NCBI RefSeq assembly: GCF_000027005.1
Contig: NC_012965.1
Coordinates: forward strand, 1,661,001-1,725,000
DNA: 64,000 nt
Source: Komagataella phaffii GS115
Taxonomy: Eukaryota > Ascomycota > Pichiomycetes > Pichiales > Pichiaceae
Direction of reading: 5' to 3'
Shown: positions 9,074 through 18,856 of the stretch, piece after piece
Layout of the letters: each line of letters starts with the position of its first letter
Position numbering within the stretch: the first letter of the stretch is position 1
Translations under genes and position numbers: made by a program
Notes under the pieces: model-generated
Database searches by the model: none
Seen by the model: only the letters and a program-made list of their open reading frames with translations
What the model was told of the DNA's origin: nothing

Positions 9074-11770
9074 TCAGCTATATCTATTCACTATTTCCGA
9101 AACACTGTGTTTGACATGTGCCACATCGATTTTAGGCGAGATGATTGTATCATAAATGACTTTGAATCGAGAAACACCTTCTGAGCTCAGATGGGCGCCC
9201 ATTTGTCTTTGAAGATAATCCAAATCACAACAACATTGATACAATCCATACGTTGAAAAATCGTGAATGCGATTAAATGAGTCCAGTATCTTTTTGGTAC
9301 TGTAATCGTGAAAGTAGTCAAGAATTCTGTTGGCCAGTTGTTCGGGAATATCTAGTCGCAATAGCTTGGTCTTCACTAGCGTTAAGAAATTCAGCAGATG
9401 ATGGGCATAGCTACTCACATCTTTTGGAGGTTGCTCTGTCTGCCAATCTTTCCTGTCAATGCCTTTGTTAACAATTTTTGTAATGATTGGGTTCCCCAAA
9501 AGAGTGTAATTCTGGAAAAGAGTCAGCTCCAGATTGTCCAGCTTAACAAATATCTCCAAATTGTCGTCATATAGTTGCCTGTCAAATAATGAGTCGTATA
9601 GTTTTATAGCGTCGACAAAAACGGAACTCTTCAACTTGATAAGATTTGTTAAAGTTATAAGCTTGTACTCGTTTGACTTCTGAAAAAAGTCTTGCTCAGA
9701 AGAATTTGTTTGGGAATCGTATAACCCTTTCTTAAGCAAATTCTCCACTAAAAGTTGGAAAGAATTGAGTAATTGACGTTCAATGACTTGGAAGGTATTT
9801 TCATGGGGGGTCACAGCAAAGACGATGTTTTTTAAATCTCGTATAATGTTGTTGTAATAAAAGTGGACCATAAGTGGCATCAGTGTACAACCTTGGCGCA
9901 TGGTGGAAGTTTGCCAATTCTCCAATTTGTAGAATTCTTTTACATCGTTTATCAAATAGGCAAGCACACCACTGATTATTCTGCCATTTATTTTCAGGTT
10001 TGTCAAGTTCAACTGATCCAGAACGTCAGGTCTCAATCCCCAAGATTCACTCTGCTGGTACAACCTGGCGAAAACATCTAGCAAGTTATTTTGAAATCTG
10101 TTTAGATATTTCAGGGCCGAAACGGCATTACTGAAGCAGGGAATGAACCCAAAATCAGATGTAATTCCCGTGTACTGAAGGTCTTTATCGGCCAATTGCT
10201 CTCTCGATGTTTGGTCTGTCAGCTCAATCAATGTGTCGTCATTGCTTTTAAAAAAGAGATTCAGACAACTACAAACATCGTAAATGAGTTTCTCAATCAT
10301 CATATTTATTCTTAACATGTCCGATTCAGTTAATTGGACATGAGCTTTCGAGTTTTGAGGAATTCTATCAACAAGATGAGTCTTTGCAATCTGTTTCTGG
10401 TAATTACCATTCTTAAAATACTGACAAATGGAGACAAAGAGTAATAGTTCATGGTTCAAGAAATTGGTCAGGAACCCAATGTATTCTTCAATTTGTTCCC
10501 ACATGCTATTGACCAAGGGCAAATCTAGTCGCTTGAGATCAATATCATAATGGTTGTAGGTAATTGATTCATGTTTGAGCTGGCTGGTTAAAAAGTTCAA
10601 ACCATTGTTAGCCAAAACTTCAGACAACAACTCTTCAGTTTGGGTATAGTTCTGTTTCAGCCGTTTTTGGGATCTAATTAACACGGTCAAATGACTTGAG
10701 TTTGCTTCAAATAATATATCCCTTGAAAGATTTGCAAATTGACATTCTAGAAATCCCATTATTGGACTATCCTCAACTCCTATTTCTAGTAATTTATTAA
10801 TCAGATTAAGGAACACCGACTGCTCGTGATTGTAGTTGGTATAGTTGATACTTTTCTCATCAATTTCATCCAGATGTACGCCGACTAGCTGATCCCACAA
10901 AAGTTCCCGAAAATTGGAAACCAAAAGTTCCACTTGATCCCAGACTCGGAGAAGAATACCAGAAACTTCCCCATCATCCATCAACCGCTCCTTTGATTCC
11001 TTTGCGGTAATGTAATCAGAGATGAACGAGCTGTAATCATTTTTTTGAATGGAGTTTTGCAAAGATTTTGGTAGATCAAAAATAATGCTATTCTTTTGAA
11101 TATATTCTAGAGTGTGCTTCAATGCAGTTTCAGTTCTGGCTTCTTCTAGAACTGGTTTTAAAAGCTCGTTGGAGCGAGCCATTGTTTCTTCGATGAGATT
11201 TTTCAAATAATCAACTGCTGCCTCTTTTCCTCCATTGGCATCCCCTTTGCCTATCAGCTTCATGTTATCGAATTGTTTAAAAATTCTATCCAGAGAGTTC
11301 TTGGATTTGATATAAACAAGAAACTCAGACTCAATTTGTAACTGAAGATCTTTGTTCTTTGATTTTACATCGTGTTCCAGATACGATAGACCTTGCTTCA
11401 GATCAGAGGCGGACAGACTTGGATGGACGTTCCTCAAAAACAAATCCGGCTTGAACCTATGGCTACTAATCAAATAGTCAAACTTCTTGTCATCCCTGGT
11501 GTCATCAATGACCTCATTATCAATCAATTCATCTAAGACCGATGCACGAAATCCCAAAGGATCTTCAGTGTTCAGTTTGTTGTTGTTTTTGGGGTCTTGT
11601 ATCGTCTTGGTGGAGGTTTCATGGTCAATTAAACGCTTCAGCAGATCAAGATTATCAGCGATTTTTTCACTCTCTGGGTAATTGAATTCTAGATCAACAA
11701 CATCTCTATTCCAGCTTTGAGGGTTGGTTGACTTTAAGCGGTAGAATGATAGTATCTCATCTGTATTCAT
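9074..11770 (-). CDS. SEC5: exocyst complex component Sec5
   Basis: Sec5 is a subunit of the octameric exocyst that tethers post-Golgi vesicles to the plasma membrane. The 898-residue product has the Sec5 order: a short disordered N-terminus, the conserved segment with FLRNVHPSLSASDLKQGL then a long coiled coil (about residues 110-170), and a helical-rod C-terminal body with no membrane segment. Length is close to the family (about 900-970). The start at 11770 is an ATG. Only 122 nt separate it from the STE6 stop, so the SEC5 promoter and the STE6 terminator share this space. No frame breaks are seen. Confidence 0.9.
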   Translation of the reverse strand: MNTDEILSFYRLKSTNPQSWNRDVVDLEFNYPESEKIADNLDLLKRLIDHETSTKTIQDPKNNNKLNTEDPLGFRASVLDELIDNEVIDDTRDDKKFDYLISSHRFKPDLFLRNVHPSLSASDLKQGLSYLEHDVKSKNKDLQLQIESEFLVYIKSKNSLDRIFKQFDNMKLIGKGDANGGKEAAVDYLKNLIEETMARSNELLKPVLEEARTETALKHTLEYIQKNSIIFDLPKSLQNSIQKNDYSSFISDYITAKESKERLMDDGEVSGILLRVWDQVELLVSNFRELLWDQLVGVHLDEIDEKSINYTNYNHEQSVFLNLINKLLEIGVEDSPIMGFLECQFANLSRDILFEANSSHLTVLIRSQKRLKQNYTQTEELLSEVLANNGLNFLTSQLKHESITYNHYDIDLKRLDLPLVNSMWEQIEEYIGFLTNFLNHELLLFVSICQYFKNGNYQKQIAKTHLVDRIPQNSKAHVQLTESDMLRINMMIEKLIYDVCSCLNLFFKSNDDTLIELTDQTSREQLADKDLQYTGITSDFGFIPCFSNAVSALKYLNRFQNNLLDVFARLYQQSESWGLRPDVLDQLNLTNLKINGRIISGVLAYLINDVKEFYKLENWQTSTMRQGCTLMPLMVHFYYNNIIRDLKNIVFAVTPHENTFQVIERQLLNSFQLLVENLLKKGLYDSQTNSSEQDFFQKSNEYKLITLTNLIKLKSSVFVDAIKLYDSLFDRQLYDDNLEIFVKLDNLELTLFQNYTLLGNPIITKIVNKGIDRKDWQTEQPPKDVSSYAHHLLNFLTLVKTKLLRLDIPEQLANRILDYFHDYSTKKILDSFNRIHDFSTYGLYQCCCDLDYLQRQMGAHLSSEGVSRFKVIYDTIISPKIDVAHVKHSVSEIVNRYS

Positions 11771-11892
11771 TCCTCAAGTGTTGACGGGACTTCTCTACCA
11801 ACTTCTGGTGTTCCAGGATACTAGTATTATCGCGACTATTTCTCAGTATTATTTATTATTATAACTATTTCAATGGCCGCTAACAACATAAG

Positions 11893-14800
11893 CTAACCTA
11901 CCAATTTACCATGTTCTATGGTTAAAATCCGATCGCAAATCCTCATCAGCTCCTGAGAATGTGTCACAATTATCACAGTGTAGCCACTCGCCCTCAATTG
12001 CTTATCCACGAGATCCTTGATCCCCTGGGTATTTTCAGGATCTAAAGACGATGTTGGTTCATCCATTACAATCACTCTTGGCTCCCTCAATATTGCCCTT
12101 GCTACAGACAACCTTTGAGACTGCCCACCTGAGATCACTGAATTCAAACTGCCGATAAAAGTGTCTAATCCCTCGGGCAAGCTTCTAACGTAATCGTCCA
12201 TCATTGTCAGTTTCAAGGCCCGTAATATCGAACGATCAGTAATTCCTTCCATTCCATAAGCCAGGTTTTCCCTGATGGAACCATCGAAGAATGTTGGTTT
12301 TTGTTGGATTAGGGTGACTTGTTCTCTGAACCATGGAACTTCAATGTCTTTTATGTTGACGCCATTGTACCTAATGCACCCTTTTTTGGCAAAGAAGAGC
12401 CTATTTATTAGCATGGCGATGGTAGATTTTCCAGATCCGGACGGTCCAACGATTCCAAGCACTTCACCTTTGCTGACTCTAAATGATATGTTGTTTAAAG
12501 CTGTTGCCGAAACATGTGGGTACTGGAAGTCAACAGCCACAAACTCAATTACTGGTACTAAACTTCTGCACTGGGGTTTGAGATTTCCTTTGACCTCCAC
12601 AGGGGAACTTTTGAGTCCTAGTAACCTTATAAGATATGTTCCTGCTCTTTGCCCTCTGCTGATGTCTGGTATCTGTTGCATCAAATCTGAGACCCCCATT
12701 AATGCGAATATCATCAAACTCATGACTTCCATTAATTGCGATACTGTGTACTGTTCTTCAGAAACAAGTTTCATCCCATAGTAAAGAATAACTGCTTGAG
12801 CAACATATACTAGGAAAAGAGATAACGCATTCCCAAATCCAATATAGATTGCTCGTTTCGTTCCTTTACCTTGTAGTGCTTCCACCTTTGCTGAAAATTT
12901 ACTGACAAAATGTGACTCCAGCTTCAGACATCTGATCGTCTTGATTCCTGTAGTTGCCTCATGAACTTGATTCTCTGTAAGGGCCACCTCATTTTTGTAC
13001 CCATTCTCTGCTGTCTCCAAAAGGCGGGCATACAGTGTTGCACTAAGTAAGAACAAAGGAACAACGGATATGGCCACTAAAGATAGTTTCCAGCCAATTG
13101 TTATTGACCAGACTGAACCAAGCACAAGAACAACAATGCCAGTGAACATAACTTCCAATAGACTAGATACCAAGATCTTGAGATCTCTAGAGTCGTTCAC
13201 TAAGAGTGCTGATATTTCTGCTGGTTTATTCAACTTATTTGAGAACCAGTTCATATCTTGCAGTAAAAGATTCTTTAAAGCTCTAGTTCGAATCAAATAA
13301 ATCCATTTTTCCGAGGCATAACCAAGGGCAATCTTTTTGGTAACTAAAGTTAGAGTATCCATTGAGATCACCAGAATCACTAGTAATGCCCACTTAAGAA
13401 GGTATCTTGCACTCCCAACATAGGAATCGACTGGTACTATGCCAGCCAATAGTTTAGCAAAACACCAAGAAAAAACTGGATTGCAAGAGCCATTCAAAAC
13501 TGCCAGTAGAATACCGACTACGATCAACGACTTATGACAGAGGTAGCTGTTCATAAATCTGAAAATTTGGATGATTGACATCAGATCCTCTGGTCTTTCT
13601 TCCATGGTGACTATCTCAACAGTGTCAGATGAAACCTTTTTCTCATCGAATGGATCCTTTTCAGCAATATGACCAACTGGTTGGCCAAAGAAATTCGAAA
13701 AAACTCTCGTTACTCTGTTAAGATAGACGTTTGAAATTCTATCTGTTGGGTTCGTCTCCAATCGTATAGACGACTCATATTCATCACTGAAGGTATCTTT
13801 TATCATATTTCGTTGGATCTGCACTAAACGTGAAAACTTACTGTCTGGGTTCTTTAGCAGTTGTTCTTTTGTTCCTGTTTCTTTCACCTCTCCATTCTCC
13901 ATAAATATGATATTGTCTTCGTTTTGGATTTGCTGGTAATCATGTTCCATGAATATAGTTGTTTTTCCCTGTCTCCATTCTTTGATTGAATTTAGAATAA
14001 TTGACTTGAATGACTCCTCCAATGCGCTTACACATTCATCCAAAATCAATATTGGTGTATCTCTAATGAGTGCCCGAGCTATGGCCAGTCTCTGTTCCTG
14101 ACCTCCACTCAGGCTGATGCCTTGGTACATCATTACCGTTTCCAAGCCTTCTGGGAGGTCATCAATAAATTGAGATAAAAGAACAGTATCAATAGCACTT
14201 CTCAAATCTCTTTCTGAGACTGGTTTACCCCCTGAACCAAGCAAAATGTTGGCCCTAAGGGTATCATTGAAAAAAGAGGAACTTTGCTGAACTAATGTGA
14301 TGTTTTTGGTTAACCAATCATTACTCACACGCTCAATATCGTAGCCATCTACAAAGACTTTTCCCTGGCTGGCGCTGTAAAATTTGACCAGCAAATTTGA
14401 CAGTGTAGACTTTCCAGATCCTGACTTGCCCACAATGAAACAATGTTTTCCGGCAGGTATTTCAATAGAGACTTCGTCCAAAACTCTACCCTTTCTTGTG
14501 GGATATTCAAATGATACGTTCTTGAAGAAAATGTCTCCCTTGCAATAGGGAGGAATGATCAAATGTTCATTACTACTGAACGATTGACAAGGTTTAGCTA
14601 AAACTGCTACCACCTTGTTCAATGCTACGATAGCTTCCTGGAAAACAATAATCTGCTCACTCAGTCCACTGATAGTTTGTGCCAACATCAAGCTTGAACC
14701 AAAGCATGTTACAACGTCGCCTGCGGACAGCCTTCCATTTCTAACCATTGTAGATCCATACCAGAATCCTTGGACGAACATCATTAGGGTCAAAAACTTG

Positions 14801-15657
14801 AGAGCTCCAAGGTTCAATGCATTTGTAACCAGGGCTTTATTGGAGGCATTCATACTACGAGACGCTCTGTCTTTGAATTTTTCATATTCAATTGTCTGAG
14901 CATTGCAGATTTTTGGAATGATAGGGGATCTAACAACCCAATCCACGATCTTAGCAGCATAACTAGATTCATCGTTTTCTCTGGTAGTATGCTTGGTCAA
15001 TGTTCTTGACATAAACATCACTACAATAAACATTACAGGAAGAGTACTAATTATGACAAATGTTAGTGACCATGAATAAATGAAGCTAGTGATCAACAAT
15101 GCTAGAACCGAAAGAATCCCTTGAATTGCCAGACCTGTACATATACTAACGCCAATACGCAGTTCCTCGATGCATCTGTTTATTTGCACCAGTTCCCCAT
15201 TAAGTTCTTTATTGGCCTCATGCCAGGAAATACTGTTGAACAATAGAGACTCAAATATTCTTTTCCTGACTCTCGACTGCTGTCTTTCACCCAATTGCAT
15301 ATAACATGCAAACGAGAGGAAACTGAAGATAAACGAGCCTAATCCTACCAACACTAGGGAGAAACAGCTCAACCTTGCATCAGCTAGATATGCTCCCAAT
15401 GACGAGTAATCTCCTCTAAAATAGTTCTGTAACTGAGTGAAAATTAATCCCATTAACACAGTCATTCCAGAAGGTGCAGCAGCCAAAACAATTGATGAGA
15501 AAGTGCCCAAAAACAGTAAAAACCAATCATTTTTCAGCTCCATGAACATGTAAATGTTCTTGCTCACGAGTGTGACATTTTCCACATTGATCCTCAAATC
15601 CTCACGGGCCGATGCGTCCAAGGAAAGCACAACTGCTTCATCACGTTTCTTTTCCAT
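11893..15657 (-). CDS. STE6: Ste6-type full-size ABC exporter (a-factor pheromone)
   Basis: This is a 1254-residue ABC-B transporter with the TM-NBD-TM-NBD arrangement. NBD1 has Walker A GKSGSGKST (about residue 410), signature LSGGQEQR (about 517) and Walker B ILILDE. NBD2 has GPSGSGKST (about 1072), ISGGQSQR (about 1179) and VIVMDEPTSSLD. Both half-sites look intact. In yeasts this family exports the farnesylated a-factor. Position supports STE6: UBA1 and STE6 are convergent neighbours in S. cerevisiae and both are here, with the receptor gene STE3 2 kb away. A CGTTTCA element (sense strand) ends 8 nt before the ATG. It diverges from OPI3 across 294 nt. Another MDR-like ABC-B protein is less likely. 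Confidence 0.88.
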   Translation of the reverse strand: MEKKRDEAVVLSLDASAREDLRINVENVTLVSKNIYMFMELKNDWFLLFLGTFSSIVLAAAPSGMTVLMGLIFTQLQNYFRGDYSSLGAYLADARLSCFSLVLVGLGSFIFSFLSFACYMQLGERQQSRVRKRIFESLLFNSISWHEANKELNGELVQINRCIEELRIGVSICTGLAIQGILSVLALLITSFIYSWSLTFVIISTLPVMFIVVMFMSRTLTKHTTRENDESSYAAKIVDWVVRSPIIPKICNAQTIEYEKFKDRASRSMNASNKALVTNALNLGALKFLTLMMFVQGFWYGSTMVRNGRLSAGDVVTCFGSSLMLAQTISGLSEQIIVFQEAIVALNKVVAVLAKPCQSFSSNEHLIIPPYCKGDIFFKNVSFEYPTRKGRVLDEVSIEIPAGKHCFIVGKSGSGKSTLSNLLVKFYSASQGKVFVDGYDIERVSNDWLTKNITLVQQSSSFFNDTLRANILLGSGGKPVSERDLRSAIDTVLLSQFIDDLPEGLETVMMYQGISLSGGQEQRLAIARALIRDTPILILDECVSALEESFKSIILNSIKEWRQGKTTIFMEHDYQQIQNEDNIIFMENGEVKETGTKEQLLKNPDSKFSRLVQIQRNMIKDTFSDEYESSIRLETNPTDRISNVYLNRVTRVFSNFFGQPVGHIAEKDPFDEKKVSSDTVEIVTMEERPEDLMSIIQIFRFMNSYLCHKSLIVVGILLAVLNGSCNPVFSWCFAKLLAGIVPVDSYVGSARYLLKWALLVILVISMDTLTLVTKKIALGYASEKWIYLIRTRALKNLLLQDMNWFSNKLNKPAEISALLVNDSRDLKILVSSLLEVMFTGIVVLVLGSVWSITIGWKLSLVAISVVPLFLLSATLYARLLETAENGYKNEVALTENQVHEATTGIKTIRCLKLESHFVSKFSAKVEALQGKGTKRAIYIGFGNALSLFLVYVAQAVILYYGMKLVSEEQYTVSQLMEVMSLMIFALMGVSDLMQQIPDISRGQRAGTYLIRLLGLKSSPVEVKGNLKPQCRSLVPVIEFVAVDFQYPHVSATALNNISFRVSKGEVLGIVGPSGSGKSTIAMLINRLFFAKKGCIRYNGVNIKDIEVPWFREQVTLIQQKPTFFDGSIRENLAYGMEGITDRSILRALKLTMMDDYVRSLPEGLDTFIGSLNSVISGGQSQRLSVARAILREPRVIVMDEPTSSLDPENTQGIKDLVDKQLRASGYTVIIVTHSQELMRICDRILTIEHGKLVG

Positions 15658-15951
15658 CCCTGCAATGAAACGACTCTGAGGGAATTGACCCTCTTGGAAC
15701 CCATCTTATATGCTTCTTTGAAATGTGTCAAGATGCGATGATTTCCCAATTCGGACTTTAACAATGTAGAATTGGTTCCACAGATAAAGCCGTACTGAGA
15801 TGCCAGATGTCGCTGTTTCCAACCCTCGATTTCTTTCACATGCTTATCACCCGAATCACCCGCTGATGAGCGAGAACCTTCTTTGTTGGGGAAAGCACTC
15901 TGAAATATAAAAACATCTTGGGCATCGAAAGAAATAACCACCCAACTCAAC

Positions 15952-16650
15952 ATGGCTGATCGACTTGTTTCTAACTTTAAGCAATTGGCATCGGAGGTCA
16001 ATCTCCAGGACAGGGATTTCCAAAGTAAGTTGAATTCTGCTCAATAGAGCAATAGACCCTTCATTTCCACTACTAACGGTTTAGTTGCCATTGCCTCAAT
16101 TCTCTTCAATCCAACTTTTTGGAACATTGCCGCCAGAACCGAGTACAAGACTCACCTTCTGACCAAATTGGCCTTCAATAAACCCAAATTCGGCTGCTAT
16201 TTACTCGCATTAACCATTTTCTCCCTGGGTCTATTCAGAGATTATCTGTATGAAAAGGCACTGAAAAACCAAGCCAGTTCCGTGTTATTGGCTGATCCAG
16301 TGTTCAGATACCTAGGAATTGCATCCTTCTTGTTTGGAAATGTTCTCGTTTTATCCTCAATGTGGAAGCTGGGGATTACTGGTACTTATCTGGGAGACTA
16401 CTTCGGTATATTGATGGAGGACAGAGTGACCTCGTTCCCATTCAACATTGACGACAACCCGATGTACAATGGATCCACTCTTTGTTTCCTTGGAACTGGG
16501 TTATATTACGGGAAGCCTGCTGGAGTTTTTGCCTCTCTGGTAGTTTATCTGATGTACCAGATTGCACTGAAATTTGAGGAGCCATTCACAGCAAAGATTT
16601 ATGCCAAACGGGAAGCGGAGAGAGAACAAAAGAAGAAAAAGAGTTTGTAG
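15952..16650 (+). CDS. OPI3: phospholipid N-methyltransferase (spliced)
   Basis: Opi3 carries out the last two methylations of phosphatidylethanolamine to phosphatidylcholine in the ER membrane, using S-adenosylmethionine. The gene has two exons, 15952-16024 and 16085-16650, giving 212 residues, the family size. Across the junction the protein reads FQIAIASILFNPTFWNIAAR, aligning with the start of known Opi3 proteins. The core has KLGITGTYLGDYFGILM and the C-terminal EEPFTAKIYAKRE with a lysine-rich tail. Several hydrophobic helices are visible. Without splicing the first exon hits a stop within the intron. In S. cerevisiae OPI3 adjoins MOG1, which is 10 kb away here. It depends on SAM supply; SAM2 is also in this window. 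Confidence 0.96.
16025..16084 (+). other. OPI3: OPI3 intron
   Basis: This is a 60-nt intron with donor GTAAGT (16025-16030), perfect branch box TACTAAC (16071-16077) and acceptor TTTAG ending at 16084. The branch A is only about 8 nt before the AG. It contains an in-frame TAG, so splicing is required to join the conserved protein halves. Confidence 0.95.
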
Positions 16651-17095
16651 TGTTTGTTATGATTGAAAAGTATAGTTTTCCTTAAGATGAACGGATATGT
16701 GAGCCACTCTAGAGTAACCTAAGATCACTTCTGGCCCAAAATGATCTCTCGTTAGCGACAGGTCAGCTCTTCCCCAGCCAACACCTTACGCCTCATGTAA
16801 TTTTCGTTCGCACTGCCCAAACCTGTACCATTGTTAGATACCCAAACAGGTAACCCCTTTACTCAATGTCTTACATCCAGGTAGAACTTGATTCTACTCT
16901 TAAACAGATCAATGTGGTCCTTATAAAAACAATGGATCCAGCTCCTGATCTCTAGTTCGTCTTTGCACTTCAACGTGGCGAAACCAATGATGTTTTCTGA
17001 GACAATCAAGATCAATGGCACTATCTACCACTCCAACTATCTTTGTTCTTGTAGACGATGTCGAATTGGCACCCAGTGCCACCGCCTAGTGTTCC
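16651..17095. other. intergenic region between OPI3 and the unknown membrane protein
   Basis: This 445-nt stretch has a TATA-like TTATAAAAAC near 16921-16930. Several ATGs follow it before 17096, including one at 17015 that is in frame with the next gene but separated from it by a TAG at 17087-17089. No RNA gene is seen. Confidence 0.45.
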
Positions 17096-17518
17096 ATGTT
17101 AGTACTAAAGTCTAATTCTGTGCGGAACCAGCTTACTAACGACCCAAAGTTCTTCATGTTTGGCCTGTTTCTTCCACTACTTTGGCTCTTCAATGTAGCT
17201 ATCATGTTGACCATGATGACCCAATACAAACAAGCGGCTCAGTACTCTGAGGAAGCCTGTTACTCTGAGCGGGAACGGGATAATGAGATGTTTCAACCTC
17301 TCAGGGAAAGTGTTGATTTGGAAGCGATTATAAAAACTGAGGTCCTCGATTACACTTATCTGAGAACAGTGAAGCACAGAGATGATTCATCACACACGTA
17401 CCATGATGAGATCTACAAGCACATTTCTCGGTACGGCTACATGTCGTCTCTGGGGTTGAGCATCTATCTTGTGTTTGGGATTGGCCTTTATCTTGTTCTA
17501 TGTCAATCAAACTACTGA
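17096..17518 (+). CDS. hypothetical two-helix membrane protein
   Basis: This encodes 140 residues with two strongly hydrophobic segments: FFMFGLFLPLLWLFNVAIML (about 19-38) and a C-terminal one (about 117-136). Between them lies a hydrophilic, acidic region with Tyr and His. I do not recognise the family. The start is uncertain. The ATG at 17096 is the first after an in-frame TAG at 17087, but an upstream ATG at 17015 is in the same frame. A TACTAAC at 17134-17140 followed by AG at 17148-17149 could be a branch point and acceptor, which would make the true N-terminus different. It sits between OPI3 and STE3, with the STE3 ATG 113 nt after its stop. Confidence 0.6.
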   Translation: MLVLKSNSVRNQLTNDPKFFMFGLFLPLLWLFNVAIMLTMMTQYKQAAQYSEEACYSERERDNEMFQPLRESVDLEAIIKTEVLDYTYLRTVKHRDDSSHTYHDEIYKHISRYGYMSSLGLSIYLVFGIGLYLVLCQSNY

Positions 17519-17631
17519 AATTTCTGATTTATTTCCCTTTTGGGACTTCAAAGGGAGGACTTAAAACATGGGCCAAAGTCTTTATATTACAGCCCAAGAA
17601 ACCGGATAATGACGTTTCAAAGTAGCAGAGA

Positions 17632-18762
17632 ATGGGATTTGGAGTACCTTTGATAGTATTGTCCTCCTTAGGACTGGTGCTAACCGTTCCATTGTTCGTA
17701 TGGCACGGAATGAGTAGAAACATTCCTGCCTTAAGTTTGATTGTGTGGTTATTTCTTATGAATTTGGAAATTTTAGTCAGTGCTTCCATATGGTCGTGGG
17801 GTAATTTTATGACTGTTTTTGATGGCTATGGATGGTGTGATGTGATGATAAAACTACACACAGGTGCTGTTCCGGGAATTTTATCCTGTGTTGCTGCCAT
17901 TTGTTTTAATTTATGGGTCGTCTTGAGTGGATCTGAGTTCACTTCCAGGTGGATGTCCATGTCAACAAAGAAGAAGATAGCCATTGACTTGGTCAGCTGC
18001 TGGACTCTGCCAGTAGTCTTGATCGGTCTGAGCTACATTGTTCAGGTATTTAGGTTTTTTGTGCTTAAGTACTCAGGTTGTGTTGCAGTTGTTGCCCAGT
18101 CGTACGTTACCATATTGATATACTCCGTGTGGTTAGTCATAGCTTCTTTATTTGCCTCTGTTTTTGCAGGGTTGACGTTGTACCAGTTTTTCATGAGGAG
18201 GAAAGATGCCTCTGATTTAATGAAGTGCTCAAACTCAGGATTAACTCTTCGACGGTTCTGTCGTTTATTGGTGTTTTGCATCATGGTGATACTGATAATG
18301 CTGCCCGTTTCCATTTACACTTTTGTTGTGGACGTGCGATATGCGCTTCCCCATTTTAGCTGGTCGGAGATTCATGATCCAGACCTTTGGATTGGGCTGG
18401 TGATACCGGATGACTCTGTGAAACCAATATACGATCGATGGATCTATCCACTGTTGACGTTTGCGACTTTCCTTATTTTTGGGCTGGGAACTGAAGCCGT
18501 ATCGATGTACAAACGGGTACTTGTTTTCCTAGGAATCCATGGCCTTTACAGGAAAGTCGTCAGAAAGAATCTTGAAGAGGAGTACAAAGAACAATTCTCA
18601 GATCAAGAACGAACAGAAATAGCAAGTTCACACTTTACAAAGTACGAAGACACCGGGAAGTCCAATTTAATATGTGGATCGTCTCACTTTGAAGATGATG
18701 AAAAGAGTCTTGGTTCTATCAACATGAACTACATCCTGAGGTCCCCAGATGATAAAGTGTGA
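17632..18762 (+). CDS. STE3: a-factor pheromone receptor (class D GPCR)
   Basis: Ste3 is the seven-helix G-protein-coupled receptor for the lipidated a-factor. It signals through the Gpa1/Ste4/Ste18 G protein. The 376-residue protein has seven hydrophobic segments over about residues 1-290. Hallmarks of the family are the first loop (WHGMSRNIPALSLIVWLFLMN), GYGWCDVMIKL, VQVFRF, CSNSGLTLRRFCRLLVFC and PIYDRWIYPLLTF. The cytoplasmic tail of about 85 residues is shorter than in S. cerevisiae (470 residues in total) and is rich in Ser, Glu and Lys. A CGTTTCA lies 12 nt before the ATG. Its neighbour STE6 exports the ligand this receptor would detect. It is convergent with RIM1 (94 nt). Confidence 0.95.
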   Translation: MGFGVPLIVLSSLGLVLTVPLFVWHGMSRNIPALSLIVWLFLMNLEILVSASIWSWGNFMTVFDGYGWCDVMIKLHTGAVPGILSCVAAICFNLWVVLSGSEFTSRWMSMSTKKKIAIDLVSCWTLPVVLIGLSYIVQVFRFFVLKYSGCVAVVAQSYVTILIYSVWLVIASLFASVFAGLTLYQFFMRRKDASDLMKCSNSGLTLRRFCRLLVFCIMVILIMLPVSIYTFVVDVRYALPHFSWSEIHDPDLWIGLVIPDDSVKPIYDRWIYPLLTFATFLIFGLGTEAVSMYKRVLVFLGIHGLYRKVVRKNLEEEYKEQFSDQERTEIASSHFTKYEDTGKSNLICGSSHFEDDEKSLGSINMNYILRSPDDKV

Positions 18763-18856
18763 CGCGGATAGCACTATACAAGTTTTTCAATTTTTTTAGT
18801 CACTACATACTACAATTACGGAAGAAATAAAATAGTTACACGACTCCACTGTCTAT

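Noticed and set aside
15594..16001. 135-codon antisense frame across the STE6/OPI3 gap
   Set aside because: It overlaps the STE6 start and OPI3 exon 1 in other frames and shows no domain. It is an antisense shadow.
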